Assembly (NCBI GenBank): GCA_903873945.1
Contig: CAIQQM010000023.1
Span: forward strand, 1-45,726
From: an uncultured Verrucomicrobiota bacterium
GTDB taxonomy: Bacteria; Verrucomicrobiota; Verrucomicrobiia; Limisphaerales; UBA8199
Length of the DNA: 45,726 bases
Reading direction: 5' to 3'
The notes beneath the pieces are model-generated. The model ran no database searches and was not told the DNA's origin. It saw only the letters and a list, made by a program, of their open reading frames with translations. Below are positions 8,386 through 16,495 of this stretch, in pieces (position 1 is the stretch's first letter; each line of letters opens with the position of its first letter). Position numbers and translations under genes: made by a program.

Positions 8386-8805
8386 TTAATCCTCGTACAC
8401 GAATTCTAACGGCAGGTTCACATCCGGATGCAGGCTCTGTTTGACCGGGCAGGCTTTCGCTGCCGCCTCCAGCTTGGCTCGGTCGGCGGCGGACAACGAT
8501 TTCCCGTTGCGGAATACCAGCCGGGTTCTTAGCGAGCCGATGCGTCGGACCGGTTCCGACACCATCTCCTTAATGACCTGGATCCTGAGGTCATCAAGGT
8601 TCAGGTTGTTGCGTTGAGCGACGAGTCCCATGATCGTCGCCAGGCACGTTCCCAGTGCTGTGGCGACCAGGTCTGTGGGCGAAAAGGCAGCCCCCTTGCC
8701 CCCATTATCCAATGGCGCGTCGGTGGTTAAGGTCTGTCTGGACGGTCCATGGATTGCCGCACAGTGAAGACCGCCCTCGTAAGTGATTTGAATCTCTACT
8801 GCCAT
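8386..8805 (-). CDS. OsmC-like peroxiredoxin
   Basis: 139 residues. Both redox cysteines of the OsmC/Ohr fold are present: the first in ALGTCLATIMG, the second in AKACPVKQSL, with the PTDLVATAL helix between beta strands. The family reduces organic hydroperoxides with cysteine pairs. The YhfA-like subgroup rather than Ohr is suggested by CPVxxSL. It is monocistronic: both flanking genes are separated by 75-149 nt. A GGCCAC/GTGGCC hairpin (8348-8368) lies between it and the convergent Nudix gene but has no T tract. Confidence 0.85.
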   Translation of the reverse strand: MAVEIQITYEGGLHCAAIHGPSRQTLTTDAPLDNGGKGAAFSPTDLVATALGTCLATIMGLVAQRNNLNLDDLRIQVIKEMVSEPVRRIGSLRTRLVFRNGKSLSAADRAKLEAAAKACPVKQSLHPDVNLPLEFVYED

Positions 8806-8954
8806 AATCAGCTAAACCGTCAGACCCGATTTTTCCAGAACTCCGGGGACAAAACACGGAAGACCGTTGCGGATGGCAGAAAATACCACGGCAGGCAAAA
8901 GCAGCGGACAACTTCCGATTCACAGCCCGATCGCCTGCTCATTCACCAGTTCCG

Positions 8955-10133
8955 TCAGACCTTCCCGTAAAACTTCTCCACGCTTTGTCGGAAAGTGTTC
9001 TCCCCAACCTTCACTATACCCATCTCGCGTCGCGCGTTTTCCTCCGAATCACTCGCATGAGCCGCATTGACCATGATGGTCTGGCCAAATTCACGCCGAA
9101 TCGAACCTGGCGGCGCCTTGGACGGGTCAGTCGGACCAAGGACATCGCGGATTTTGCGCACTGCTTCCGCTCCCTCATAAACCAGCGCAATGCACTTTTC
9201 CGAACCGGGCTTGTTGACTTCGCCTGGCGGGCACTCGGAGGGTGCTCGGCCGGCCATGAATCTGACGATATTTTCGAACTGAATGTCCCCGACCAGCGGG
9301 CCAAGCATGTTGCCCAGTCCCCGTTCTTCCTCGGTGCCTATCGTGAACCCAAATTCCTTTTCCAGCGCCGTTTTCGCCTTCGCTCCAACGGCATCCTTGA
9401 GCTTTGTTCTCAGCACCTCCCGCACCGGTCCATAGAACTCCAATGCCTGGGCCACGCTCATGCAGTGGACCTTGACGCCCACAATGAAGAGTCCCGTGCG
9501 GGAAAAGAAATCAATCATGTTTCCGGGGCGGCCCGTCGGAAACCGGAAATTCTCCGGCTTAATCAACACTAACGTGCGTTGCGGACGCTCTCCCGGTCCG
9601 TAGGTTATGACATTTTCGAGCACACCGCCGTCTGTGTCCGAGTAATGTGCCCAGAGTTTGAGCTTGGATTCGGCTTCCGCTGGGGTCGGCGCCGCCAACA
9701 CCGCCGGCTCGAAGTAACGGACTTCGTTGTCGTGGTCAACGATTAGGTCCCCGTAGGTATCCCGGATCGTCTCACCGCCCCGGCGGTCCATGCTCACATT
9801 GCCGACGACTGACCGTATTTTGCGCACCGCGTCTTCACCCTGAAACAACAGCATTAATACCCGTCGCCGCCGCCCCGTTTTCGGCTCAGGCAAAAGGTTT
9901 CGTAGGATGTAATCGTATATGAGCTGTTGGATCTTCCGGTCCTGAGGATCATTGGCCGAAATCGTTTCTTCGGCATATTTCCTGATCAGTTCCTCGCTCG
10001 GACCAAACATCCGTGCTGCCACTAGTCCCAGGCCGGTCCGAGTCACCAGTCGGCTCAGAATCCCGCCCGTGCGTGATTTGTACAGGGAATAGGGCGTGAT
10101 GATGACGTAAGCGAGTTGCTCGGACATAGGCAC
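8955..10133 (-). CDS. Tandem nucleoside diphosphate kinase-domain protein, N-terminal copy degenerate
   Basis: 392 residues, more than twice a normal NDK (~140). The C-terminal copy (~185-392) keeps the family start TLVLIKPE, the pre-catalytic GSIRREFG and the catalytic histidine H359 in NAAHASDSEENARRE, with an insertion between about 245 and 300. The N-terminal copy (~5-165) is recognisable (IITPYSLYKS, AVRKIRSVVG, ETIRDTYGD), but the ATP-contact lysine of IKP is threonine and no histidine stands at the catalytic position. So one active and one pseudo-domain are predicted. NDK moves phosphate from NTP to NDP. The start is GTG (10133) overlapping the upstream stop in TAGTG; an ATG two codons in is also possible. 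It is translationally coupled to the zinc-ribbon gene. Confidence 0.8.
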   Translation of the reverse strand: MPMSEQLAYVIITPYSLYKSRTGGILSRLVTRTGLGLVAARMFGPSEELIRKYAEETISANDPQDRKIQQLIYDYILRNLLPEPKTGRRRRVLMLLFQGEDAVRKIRSVVGNVSMDRRGGETIRDTYGDLIVDHDNEVRYFEPAVLAAPTPAEAESKLKLWAHYSDTDGGVLENVITYGPGERPQRTLVLIKPENFRFPTGRPGNMIDFFSRTGLFIVGVKVHCMSVAQALEFYGPVREVLRTKLKDAVGAKAKTALEKEFGFTIGTEEERGLGNMLGPLVGDIQFENIVRFMAGRAPSECPPGEVNKPGSEKCIALVYEGAEAVRKIRDVLGPTDPSKAPPGSIRREFGQTIMVNAAHASDSEENARREMGIVKVGENTFRQSVEKFYGKV

Positions 10134-10333
10134 TAGCTCGTCACGGAGGGTTTTCCCGGCTCGGTTTCGGCCGGCACCGTGTTGGCGGCCTTGCCGCCCA
10201 TAATCTTAAACATCACCGTACCGCAGGTGGGGCATTTGCCTTTGATGGCTTTCCGCCCGTTTTTCATCGTTTCCTCCACTCCACCCACGATCTCCTTCTT
10301 GGCTTTGCATTTAACACAGTATCCTTCGGGCAT
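10133..10333 (-). CDS. Small zinc-ribbon protein (DUF5679-like)
   Basis: 66 residues. Two CxxC knuckles (YCVKCKAK near residue 7 and GKCPTCGTVMFK near residue 34) predict a four-cysteine zinc ribbon. The opening MPEGYCVKCKAKKEI matches the small DUF5679 proteins. The C-terminal ~20 residues are low complexity. Its function is unknown. The stop overlaps the start of the tandem NDK gene by one base, so the two products are likely made together. Just before the ATG, on the minus strand, a 12-bp imperfect hairpin is followed by TTTTTC with no Shine-Dalgarno. Confidence 0.75.
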   Translation of the reverse strand: MPEGYCVKCKAKKEIVGGVEETMKNGRKAIKGKCPTCGTVMFKIMGGKAANTVPAETEPGKPSVTS

Positions 10334-10545
10334 AGAAAAAGTTTGCTGCTCCGACGCTTCATGCGCCGCAGCAGTTACTTCTAATAGTTTAGGCGGGCCC
10401 TATCCCTGGCGTCAACGCCGAAAAATAGAGGGCAATACGGATATAATCCTTGGCGGCGACTGATTATTCCGGGCTAAAAATACCAGGCAACAATCGATTT
10501 AACATGCTTAACTACAATGTAATACAAATCAATATCGCCCAACCA

Positions 10546-12054
10546 TTAAAGCTTAATTGTGCGTAGTTCTGTCTTCAAAATCTTCCCGGTGGCGTTCCTC
10601 GGCAAACATGGCAGGAATACCACCTTCCGGGGGACTTTGTAATCCGCCAGCCGCTTTCGCACGAAATTTAGCAGAGCCGCCTCTCCCAGGACCTCCCCCT
10701 CATTGGCCGCAATAAAGGCAATCGGCAACTCGCCCTTGCGTGAATCAGGCTTCCCGACCACCGCCACCTCCTTCACACCCGGATACTGATAAAGAATTTC
10801 TTCGATCTCACGCGGATAAACGTTGATCCCATTCACCAGCAGCATGTCCTTCTTGCGATCCGTGATGTAATAATATCCATCCTCGTCGCGGCACCCGATA
10901 TCCCCAGTCAACAGCCAGTCGTGGCGCATCACCTTGGCCGTTTCCTCCGGATTTTTCCAGTAACCCGCCATCACATTACCTCCACGAACACAAACCTCCC
11001 CGGCTTCGTTGGCGCCCAACTCGCGCCCCGTATCATCCTGGATGCTCACCTCCACGTTCGGAATCGGCAGGCCGATGGAACCGGCTTTGCGCCTGCCATC
11101 GAGCGGGTTCTTCGTCACTACCGGGCTCGCTTCGCTCAATCCGTATCCTTCGATTAACGGGATATGAAATTTAGCTTCAAACTCCTCCAGGATCTTCACT
11201 GGTAAAGGCGCCGCGCCGCTAATGCAAAGCCGCAAGGGCAGGGGTTCTGGCATCGGCGCGTTGACCATGCTGCGGTAAAATTGTGGGATGGCCGGAAGCG
11301 CTGTCGCCTTTCGTAGGATAATCTCCTGCAACACGTTCCGCACCGGATGCAGCGATTTGACCAGAACAATCGACCCGCCCACCAGCAATGGCAGCAACAT
11401 CCCCACCGTCAGCATGTAGCTGTGAAACAAGGGCAGCAAAACGGCGAAACGGTCCCCTTCCACCGTTTGCAGCACTATGCGGCAGCTTTCGACGTTATGC
11501 AGCAAATTACGGTGTAAAAGCATTGCGCCCTTCGGCCTCCCCGTCGTCCCCGACGTGTAAATCAACACAGCCAACTCCGACGCCACCGCCCCCCGGTCTC
11601 CGGTCTCGGGTGTCTGGCGTTCTTCCTCCTCTGCATACCTGCGCTTGACTCCCTCTTCAGCGAAGGTTTCGATCTTGAATAGCTTCAAGTGCGGTCGTGC
11701 GGACTCAAGAGCGTGGTGATGTGCGCTGAGCTCAGCATCCGTGACCAGCACATCGATCCCCGCATCGCCCAGAATGTAATTGATCTCGTCAGGTTTCAGG
11801 AAGTTGTTGATTGGCACAACTACCGCCCCGGTGCGGACGATTCCAAAAAACGAGGTAACAAACTCAGGACAATTCTTGAGCCATAGCCCGACACGGTCGC
11901 CCGCCTGAACACCGAAGCGCTGCTTGAGTTGTTCCGACACGAAGATGGACTGGGACCAGAGTTCAGTGTAGGAATATTCGCGGTCGCCCCAGAACAGGGC
12001 GACCTTGTCCGGGTGCTTCCGGACCGAAGACGCAAACGCGCTGACTAAACTCAT
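10546..12054 (-). CDS. AMP-dependent acyl-CoA synthetase (long-chain fatty acid-CoA ligase-like)
   Basis: 502 residues. ANL-superfamily motifs in order: P-loop YTSGTTGRPKGAMLLH (A3), GYGLSEASP (A5), the ATP-binding TGDIGCRDEDGYYYITDRKKDM (A7/A8), and the C-terminal lysine in PRNATGKILKTELR (A10). The enzyme adenylates a carboxylic acid and forms the CoA thioester. The VNGINVYPREIEE segment is typical of FadD-like ligases. It could feed the acyl-CoA dehydrogenase/ETF genes at 22-28 kb, but it is not in that operon. It is divergent from the glycosyltransferase gene, with 77 nt between them. Confidence 0.87.
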   Translation of the reverse strand: MSLVSAFASSVRKHPDKVALFWGDREYSYTELWSQSIFVSEQLKQRFGVQAGDRVGLWLKNCPEFVTSFFGIVRTGAVVVPINNFLKPDEINYILGDAGIDVLVTDAELSAHHHALESARPHLKLFKIETFAEEGVKRRYAEEEERQTPETGDRGAVASELAVLIYTSGTTGRPKGAMLLHRNLLHNVESCRIVLQTVEGDRFAVLLPLFHSYMLTVGMLLPLLVGGSIVLVKSLHPVRNVLQEIILRKATALPAIPQFYRSMVNAPMPEPLPLRLCISGAAPLPVKILEEFEAKFHIPLIEGYGLSEASPVVTKNPLDGRRKAGSIGLPIPNVEVSIQDDTGRELGANEAGEVCVRGGNVMAGYWKNPEETAKVMRHDWLLTGDIGCRDEDGYYYITDRKKDMLLVNGINVYPREIEEILYQYPGVKEVAVVGKPDSRKGELPIAFIAANEGEVLGEAALLNFVRKRLADYKVPRKVVFLPCLPRNATGKILKTELRTIKL

Positions 12055-12131
12055 TCTTTGAAACTTAGTTGTACAGTTTTATGGTTACAAGATTCGTACC
12101 CGACGACCGGGTCCAGAGATGGGGAGCGTAA

Positions 12132-12857
12132 ATGAAAATCTCCATCATCATCCCCGCGTTCAATGAGGAAAGCCTTATTGAGACAGCCCTTCGCTGCGCC
12201 AGCCTGGGGAAGGATGAATTCGCGCGGTTGGGGTGGAAAACCGAGTTGATTGTCTGTGACAATAACTCGACCGACCGCACGGCGGAGCTGGCGTGTTCAA
12301 GAGGGGCAAGGGTTGTTTTTGAGCCGCTGAACCAGATTGCGCGCGCGCGCAATACCGGGGCAGCGGCGGCCTCGGGTGATTGGCTGATTTTCACAGATGC
12401 GGATTCACAGCCAAGCGCGGCATTGTTTCGCGAGGTCGCGGAACAGATTCAAACAGGGAACTGTGTGGCCGGTGGAGCGACGCTGAGGATGGATGGAGAT
12501 TATCCGATAGCTAATCTGACAGTGCGGCTTTGGAACAGAATCAGCCGCGCGGCAAGGTATCTGGCAGGGTCATTCATTTTCTGCGAAACTGCGACATTTC
12601 GTAAAGTTGGGGGCTTCAGCAATGAGCTCTTTGCAGGTGAGGAAATCGACTGGAGCCGCCGATTGAAGAGACTGGCTCGCGCTGAGGGGAAGACCATCGT
12701 CATCCTGCATCGGCATCCTTTGCTGACCTCCGGGCGGAAAATGCGTCTGTACACGTTGCGCGAGCATTTTCGATTTCTGCTGAAAGCGATTTTTCGAAAC
12801 CGGAAGACCCTGACTGATCGCGCGGCGTGCCATACCTGGTACGACGGGAGGAGGTGA
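12132..12857 (+). CDS. Family 2 glycosyltransferase
   Basis: 241 residues. The GT-A fold signature is at the N-terminus (ISIIIPAFNEESLIETAL), then CDNNSTDRTAE for nucleotide binding and the metal-binding TDADSQPS. GGFSNELFAGEEIDWSRRL supplies the acceptor-side ED(x)D-like acid. A basic amphipathic C-terminus (LREHFRFLLKAIFRNRK) may lie on the membrane. It uses a nucleotide sugar; the acceptor is unknown. It is 55 nt upstream of lpxC-fabZ, which has its own promoter, so cotranscription is uncertain. Confidence 0.85.
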   Translation: MKISIIIPAFNEESLIETALRCASLGKDEFARLGWKTELIVCDNNSTDRTAELACSRGARVVFEPLNQIARARNTGAAAASGDWLIFTDADSQPSAALFREVAEQIQTGNCVAGGATLRMDGDYPIANLTVRLWNRISRAARYLAGSFIFCETATFRKVGGFSNELFAGEEIDWSRRLKRLARAEGKTIVILHRHPLLTSGRKMRLYTLREHFRFLLKAIFRNRKTLTDRAACHTWYDGRR

Positions 12858-12877
12858 TAATTGGGATTATCCCGGGC

Positions 12878-12906
12878 TTGTCAAGGGAACCCGAGGTCTA
12901 TTTAAT
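12878..12906 (+). promoter_or_regulatory. Probable promoter of lpxC-fabZ
   Basis: TTGTCA (12878-12883), 17-nt spacer, TTTAAT (12901-12906). Each hexamer matches the sigma70 consensus at 5 of 6 positions. The GTG start at 12913 is 6 nt further, the same leaderless geometry as the LysR gene. Confidence 0.5.
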
Positions 12907-12912
12907 GGGCTT

Positions 12913-14268
12913 GTGCTATACCAGCAAACCCTTAATCAACCGGCAAGTTATTCCGGGGTCGGCTTGCACAGCGGCAATCGGGTAACGATGACTTTCCTGC
13001 CTGCGCTGCCCAACACCGGCATCCGGTTCCGGCGTGTGGATTTGGATGGGAAGCCGGAGATTGAGGCGCGGGTCGAGAACATTGTCGAAAACAATCGTTC
13101 AACCACATTGGCGAAAGGCAACACCCGCGTTCACACAGTCGAGCACGTGCTCGCGACCTTTGCCGGCTATGGCATCGATAACGCGATAGTGGAGCTCGAT
13201 GCGAACGAACCACCGATCGCTGACGGCAGTGCGCGTGAGTTTTGCAGGATGATTCAGACGGCGGGCATTGTGCCGCAGGACGAGAAGCGCGATGCGTTCG
13301 TGGTGATCGAGCCGATCGAACTGGAGATGGGAGAGACGGTGATGACGCTGTTTCCGGATGAAGGCTTTAAGATCACTTGCACCAGCGCGGACAAACAAGG
13401 GCGGTTTACGCAATTTTACAGCGTCGAGCTCTCACCCAAGACATGGGAGCGCGAGCTTTCACACGCGCGCACCTTTTGTTTTTACGAGGAAATCGAGTAC
13501 CTCATCACCAATGGTTTGATCAAAGGCGGCGGCCTTGAGAATGCGGTTGTCATTCGCGATGATGCCGTTCTGACGACCGAGCCATTGCGTTATCCCGACG
13601 AATTTGTCCGGCACAAGATGCTGGATATTGTGGGGGACTTGTCGCTGCTGGGCCGGCCAGTGCACGGGCATTTGATTGCCATCAAGCCTGGCCATGCGGC
13701 GAACTGCGAGTTGGTGCGGAGGATCGCTGCCCAGATGCGCAAGCCAATTGTGGCAGTCCAGACGTTCGCGCCTCCGCCCCCCATGCCGAAAGCCGCTTCG
13801 GCTCCGGCGGCCTCGGTTGAGGAAGCGCGGGCTCAGATTGGTGCAATCGACATCCACGGGGTGATGAAAATGCTCCCGCATCGATATCCCTTTCAAATGG
13901 TGGACCGGATAACGATGATGGAAGGCAACCGGATTACCGGCGTCAAGAATGTCACAATCAATGAACCGTATTTTCAGGGGCATTTCCCCGGTCATCCGAT
14001 CATGCCCGGCGTGTTGCAATTGGAAGCCATGGCTCAGGTGGCCGGGTTTCTTATGCTGAAAAACGCCGAAAACTTGGGCAAAATTGCCTTCTTCATGTCG
14101 GCGGAAAATGTGAAATGGCGCAAGCCCGTGTACCCTGGGGATGTGCTGGTTATTGATGTGGAATTGACGAAAGCGCGGGGCAAGATCGGCAAGGCCAAAG
14201 GCGTTTGCAAAGTGCTGGGAGAAATTGTCAGCGAAGCCGAAGTCACCTTCATGATAAGTGAATCCTAG
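12913..14268 (+). CDS. lpxC: Bifunctional LpxC-FabZ: UDP-3-O-acyl-GlcNAc deacetylase / 3-hydroxyacyl-ACP dehydratase
   Basis: 451 residues. Residues 1-~280 are LpxC, the zinc deacetylase of lipid A synthesis: YSGVGLHSG near the N-terminus, the zinc motif HTVEH, the second zinc site HKMLDIVGD, and HGHLIAIKPGH with the catalytic histidine. After a Pro/Ala linker (~PPPPMPKAASAPAAS), residues ~310-451 are FabZ: LPHRYPFQMVD carries the catalytic histidine and HFPGHPIMPGVLQLEAMAQ the catalytic glutamate. The fusion is known from Bacteroidetes and some PVC bacteria. GTG 12913 is the start that aligns with the LpxC N-terminus. It is followed by lpxA on the same strand. Confidence 0.95.
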   Translation: MLYQQTLNQPASYSGVGLHSGNRVTMTFLPALPNTGIRFRRVDLDGKPEIEARVENIVENNRSTTLAKGNTRVHTVEHVLATFAGYGIDNAIVELDANEPPIADGSAREFCRMIQTAGIVPQDEKRDAFVVIEPIELEMGETVMTLFPDEGFKITCTSADKQGRFTQFYSVELSPKTWERELSHARTFCFYEEIEYLITNGLIKGGGLENAVVIRDDAVLTTEPLRYPDEFVRHKMLDIVGDLSLLGRPVHGHLIAIKPGHAANCELVRRIAAQMRKPIVAVQTFAPPPPMPKAASAPAASVEEARAQIGAIDIHGVMKMLPHRYPFQMVDRITMMEGNRITGVKNVTINEPYFQGHFPGHPIMPGVLQLEAMAQVAGFLMLKNAENLGKIAFFMSAENVKWRKPVYPGDVLVIDVELTKARGKIGKAKGVCKVLGEIVSEAEVTFMISES

Positions 14269-14365
14269 CGTCTGGCTTGCGTTGCGAGCGCAGGAAGCTG
14301 GAATTGCCGAATCCAAAGCCCGGCGACTGAAATCGAAAGGCTGAGGCCTTAAATCCGGGAGTAAT

Positions 14366-15130
14366 ATGATTCATCCGACAGCGATAATTCATCCAAAGGC
14401 GCAGATTGGCGCGGATTGCGAGATTGGGCCGTATTGCGTTATCGGCGAGAACGTGGTGATGGGCGCGCGTTGCCGGTTGCTTTCCCATGTCGTGATCGAC
14501 GGTCATACGCGGCTGGGCGAGGCGAATGAGATCTACCCGTTCGCGAGTATTGGTCTGAAGACGCAGGATTTGAAATGGAAGGGCGGCCTCACTCGCACTG
14601 AGATTGGGAATGAAAATACAATCCGGGAATGCGTAACGATCCATAGCGCCACGGGGGACGGGGAGGCGACGATCATTGGTTCGCACAACACCATTTTGGC
14701 GGGTAGCCATATCGGGCATAACGTGGTGATGGGTAACCGGGTGATTGTGTCCATGGCGGCGCTGGCGGGGCACGTGGTTATTGAAGATTACGCGTTGGTG
14801 GGCGGTTTGTCGGCCGTGCATCAGTTTTGCCGGATTGGGACGATGGGGATGGTGGCCGGGTGTGCTAAGGTTGTGCAGGATGTCCCGCCCTATATGATCG
14901 TTGACGGCAATCCTGCCGAAACACGCACTCTTAACAAGGTTGGCCTGGACCGGAACGGCGTCTCTGAGGAGGCCCAGGCGGCCTTGCGGCACGCGTTCAA
15001 AATCCTGTTCCGCGAGGGTTTGACGATTTCCAACGCATTGGCACGAATCGAGAAGGAGTTGCCGGGATTGCCGGAGATTCAACATCTGACTGAGTTTGTG
15101 CGAGCGAGCGAGCGGGGAATAAGCAAGTAG
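14366..15130 (+). CDS. lpxA: UDP-N-acetylglucosamine acyltransferase
   Basis: 254 residues, normal for LpxA. The left-handed beta-helix is visible as hexapeptide repeats from residue 1 (IHPTAIIHPKAQIGADCEIGPY in pieces) to about 180. The catalytic-histidine region is NTILAGSHIGHNVVMGN. The C-terminal helical part follows DGNPAETRTLNKVGLDRNG. LpxA puts the 3-hydroxyacyl chain on UDP-GlcNAc in the first step of lipid A synthesis; its product is the LpxC substrate encoded 97 nt upstream. A Shine-Dalgarno (GGGAG, 14357-14361) precedes the ATG, one of the few in this window. rsmI starts 1 nt after the stop. Confidence 0.95.
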   Translation: MIHPTAIIHPKAQIGADCEIGPYCVIGENVVMGARCRLLSHVVIDGHTRLGEANEIYPFASIGLKTQDLKWKGGLTRTEIGNENTIRECVTIHSATGDGEATIIGSHNTILAGSHIGHNVVMGNRVIVSMAALAGHVVIEDYALVGGLSAVHQFCRIGTMGMVAGCAKVVQDVPPYMIVDGNPAETRTLNKVGLDRNGVSEEAQAALRHAFKILFREGLTISNALARIEKELPGLPEIQHLTEFVRASERGISK

Positions 15131-15131
15131 C

Positions 15132-15845
15132 ATGGAACACAACCTGCCGGAGCTAAGGCCAGGCACACTCTATCTGGTCGCAACGCCGATCGGAAACCTC
15201 GAAGACATCACGCTTCGCGCCTTGCGGACTCTCAAGCAGTGCGACATCGTGGCGGCAGAGGACACCAGGCGAACCGGGCAACTGTTGAAGCACTTCGGCA
15301 TTTCCAAACCGCAACTGAGCTACTTCCGGTTCAATGAAGCCCGGAGGAGCGAGGAAATCATTGAGCGTTTGGGTCGTGGGGAGAGGATTGCTCTGGTTAG
15401 CGATGCCGGCAGCCCCGGAATCAGCGACCCGGGCGAACGCGTGGTCAAGCAGGCGATTGCCGCCGGCTTCCGGGTCGAATCTGTGCCCGGACCCAGTGCG
15501 CTTGTGGCGGCGCTGACAGCGAGCGGGTTGCCGGCGATGGAATTCCATTTTATCGGTTTCCTGCCGCATAAACCGGGGCAGCGCCGCAAGAGCCTGGAGC
15601 GGCTTGGGACTTTCACCGGCACTCTGGTTTTGTATGAGTCGCCGTACCGGGTCGAAAAATTGCTGTTGGAGCTGAAAGAGGTTTTCCCCGAACGCCAGGT
15701 TGTGTTGGCCCGCGAGCTTACAAAAAAGTTCGAGGAATTCATGCGCGGCAGTCCGGCGGAATTGCTGGAGCAGGTGAAGAAACGGTCATTGAAGGGAGAG
15801 TTTGTTGTTCTGATCGCGGGGGCGGCAGAAGGTGCCCGGGCTTAG
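15132..15845 (+). CDS. rsmI: 16S rRNA (cytidine(1402)-2'-O)-methyltransferase
   Basis: 237 residues, the typical tetrapyrrole-methylase fold of RsmI: LYLVATPIGNLEDITLRAL at the N-terminus, CDIVAAEDTRRTGQLL, VSDAGSPGISDPG as SAM-binding loop, and GPSALVAALTASGLP. It methylates the 2'-O of C1402 in 16S rRNA with SAM, fine-tuning decoding. The gene starts 1 nt after lpxA stops and is translationally coupled to it. Linkage to lipid A genes is positional only. Confidence 0.93.
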   Translation: MEHNLPELRPGTLYLVATPIGNLEDITLRALRTLKQCDIVAAEDTRRTGQLLKHFGISKPQLSYFRFNEARRSEEIIERLGRGERIALVSDAGSPGISDPGERVVKQAIAAGFRVESVPGPSALVAALTASGLPAMEFHFIGFLPHKPGQRRKSLERLGTFTGTLVLYESPYRVEKLLLELKEVFPERQVVLARELTKKFEEFMRGSPAELLEQVKKRSLKGEFVVLIAGAAEGARA

Positions 15846-16020
15846 CTGGCCGCCAGCTATTTTTTCTTGTGCGTCTTCGGATTCTCTTTTTAAGTTGAGG
15901 CCGCTCGGCAGCAGGGATCTGATGTTGCGGAAATCGTCCTTAGTGCTTAATAGCAGACGATTTGAAACCTGAGCATGGGAACGTTCGCTGGGTCCTTGTG
16001 GCAGAGATAATAAAGCAAAT

Positions 16021-16339
16021 ATGGCGTCCAAATTATTCGTAGGAAACCTGCCCTTCACAGCAACCGAAAACGATCTGCAAGACCACTTCGCGCAAGCTGG
16101 CGGGGTCATGGCAGTTAACATCATGCAAGACCGGGCTACCGGGCGTTCGCGCGGCTTTGCCTTTGTCGAAATGAGCTCGCAAGAAGATGCGACCAAGGCC
16201 ATTTCCATGTTTCACCAGAAAGACTTTCAGGGGCCGCCCGCTGACAGTTAATGAAGCGCGTCCCCGTGAAGATCGCCCTCCGGGTGGAGGTGGTGGTTTC
16301 CGCGGTGACCGTGGCGGTGGCTATCAGGATCGGCGCTAG
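16021..16339 (+). pseudogene. Second RRM RNA-binding protein gene, broken by a +1 frameshift
   Basis: The first frame (16021-16251) encodes an RRM with RNP2 (KLFVGNLPF) and RNP1 (RGFAFVEM) but stops at 76 residues, with the tail cut off after FQG. If one G is dropped from the GGGG run at 16230-16233, the frame continues as [17 protein letters not shown], then a Gly-rich part ending YQDRR at TAG 16337-16339, giving 105 residues. That tail matches the intact paralogue at 2792-3130. So this is a recent frameshift, a sequencing or assembly error, or a slippage site. A GATAAT box (16006-16011) lies 9 nt before the ATG. Confidence 0.7.
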
Positions 16340-16495
16340 CAGACGCCAGATTTTTTCTTTGAGACCGCCGTTCACCTGGTTGAGCGGTGGTCTTGTCGAG
16401 TTAGGAGGACTCCGTCCGGCTGAACGCCGATTTGCAGAGTTCGGACGGGCGATTTATTCGGGTCAGACCAGGCAGGCTGTGGCTGATTGCGAATA

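Noticed and set aside
13459-14316. A 285-residue antisense frame over lpxC-fabZ, and a similar 305-residue one over lpxA (14249-15166)
   Set aside because: Both are opposite well-supported genes with catalytic motifs; the antisense proteins are compositionally odd (His/Arg/Gln-rich) and unmatched.
16362-16393. A 13-bp hairpin (with G-T pairs) downstream of the broken RRM gene
   Set aside because: The T run precedes it, and neither strand has a T tract after it, so a terminator call is not supported.
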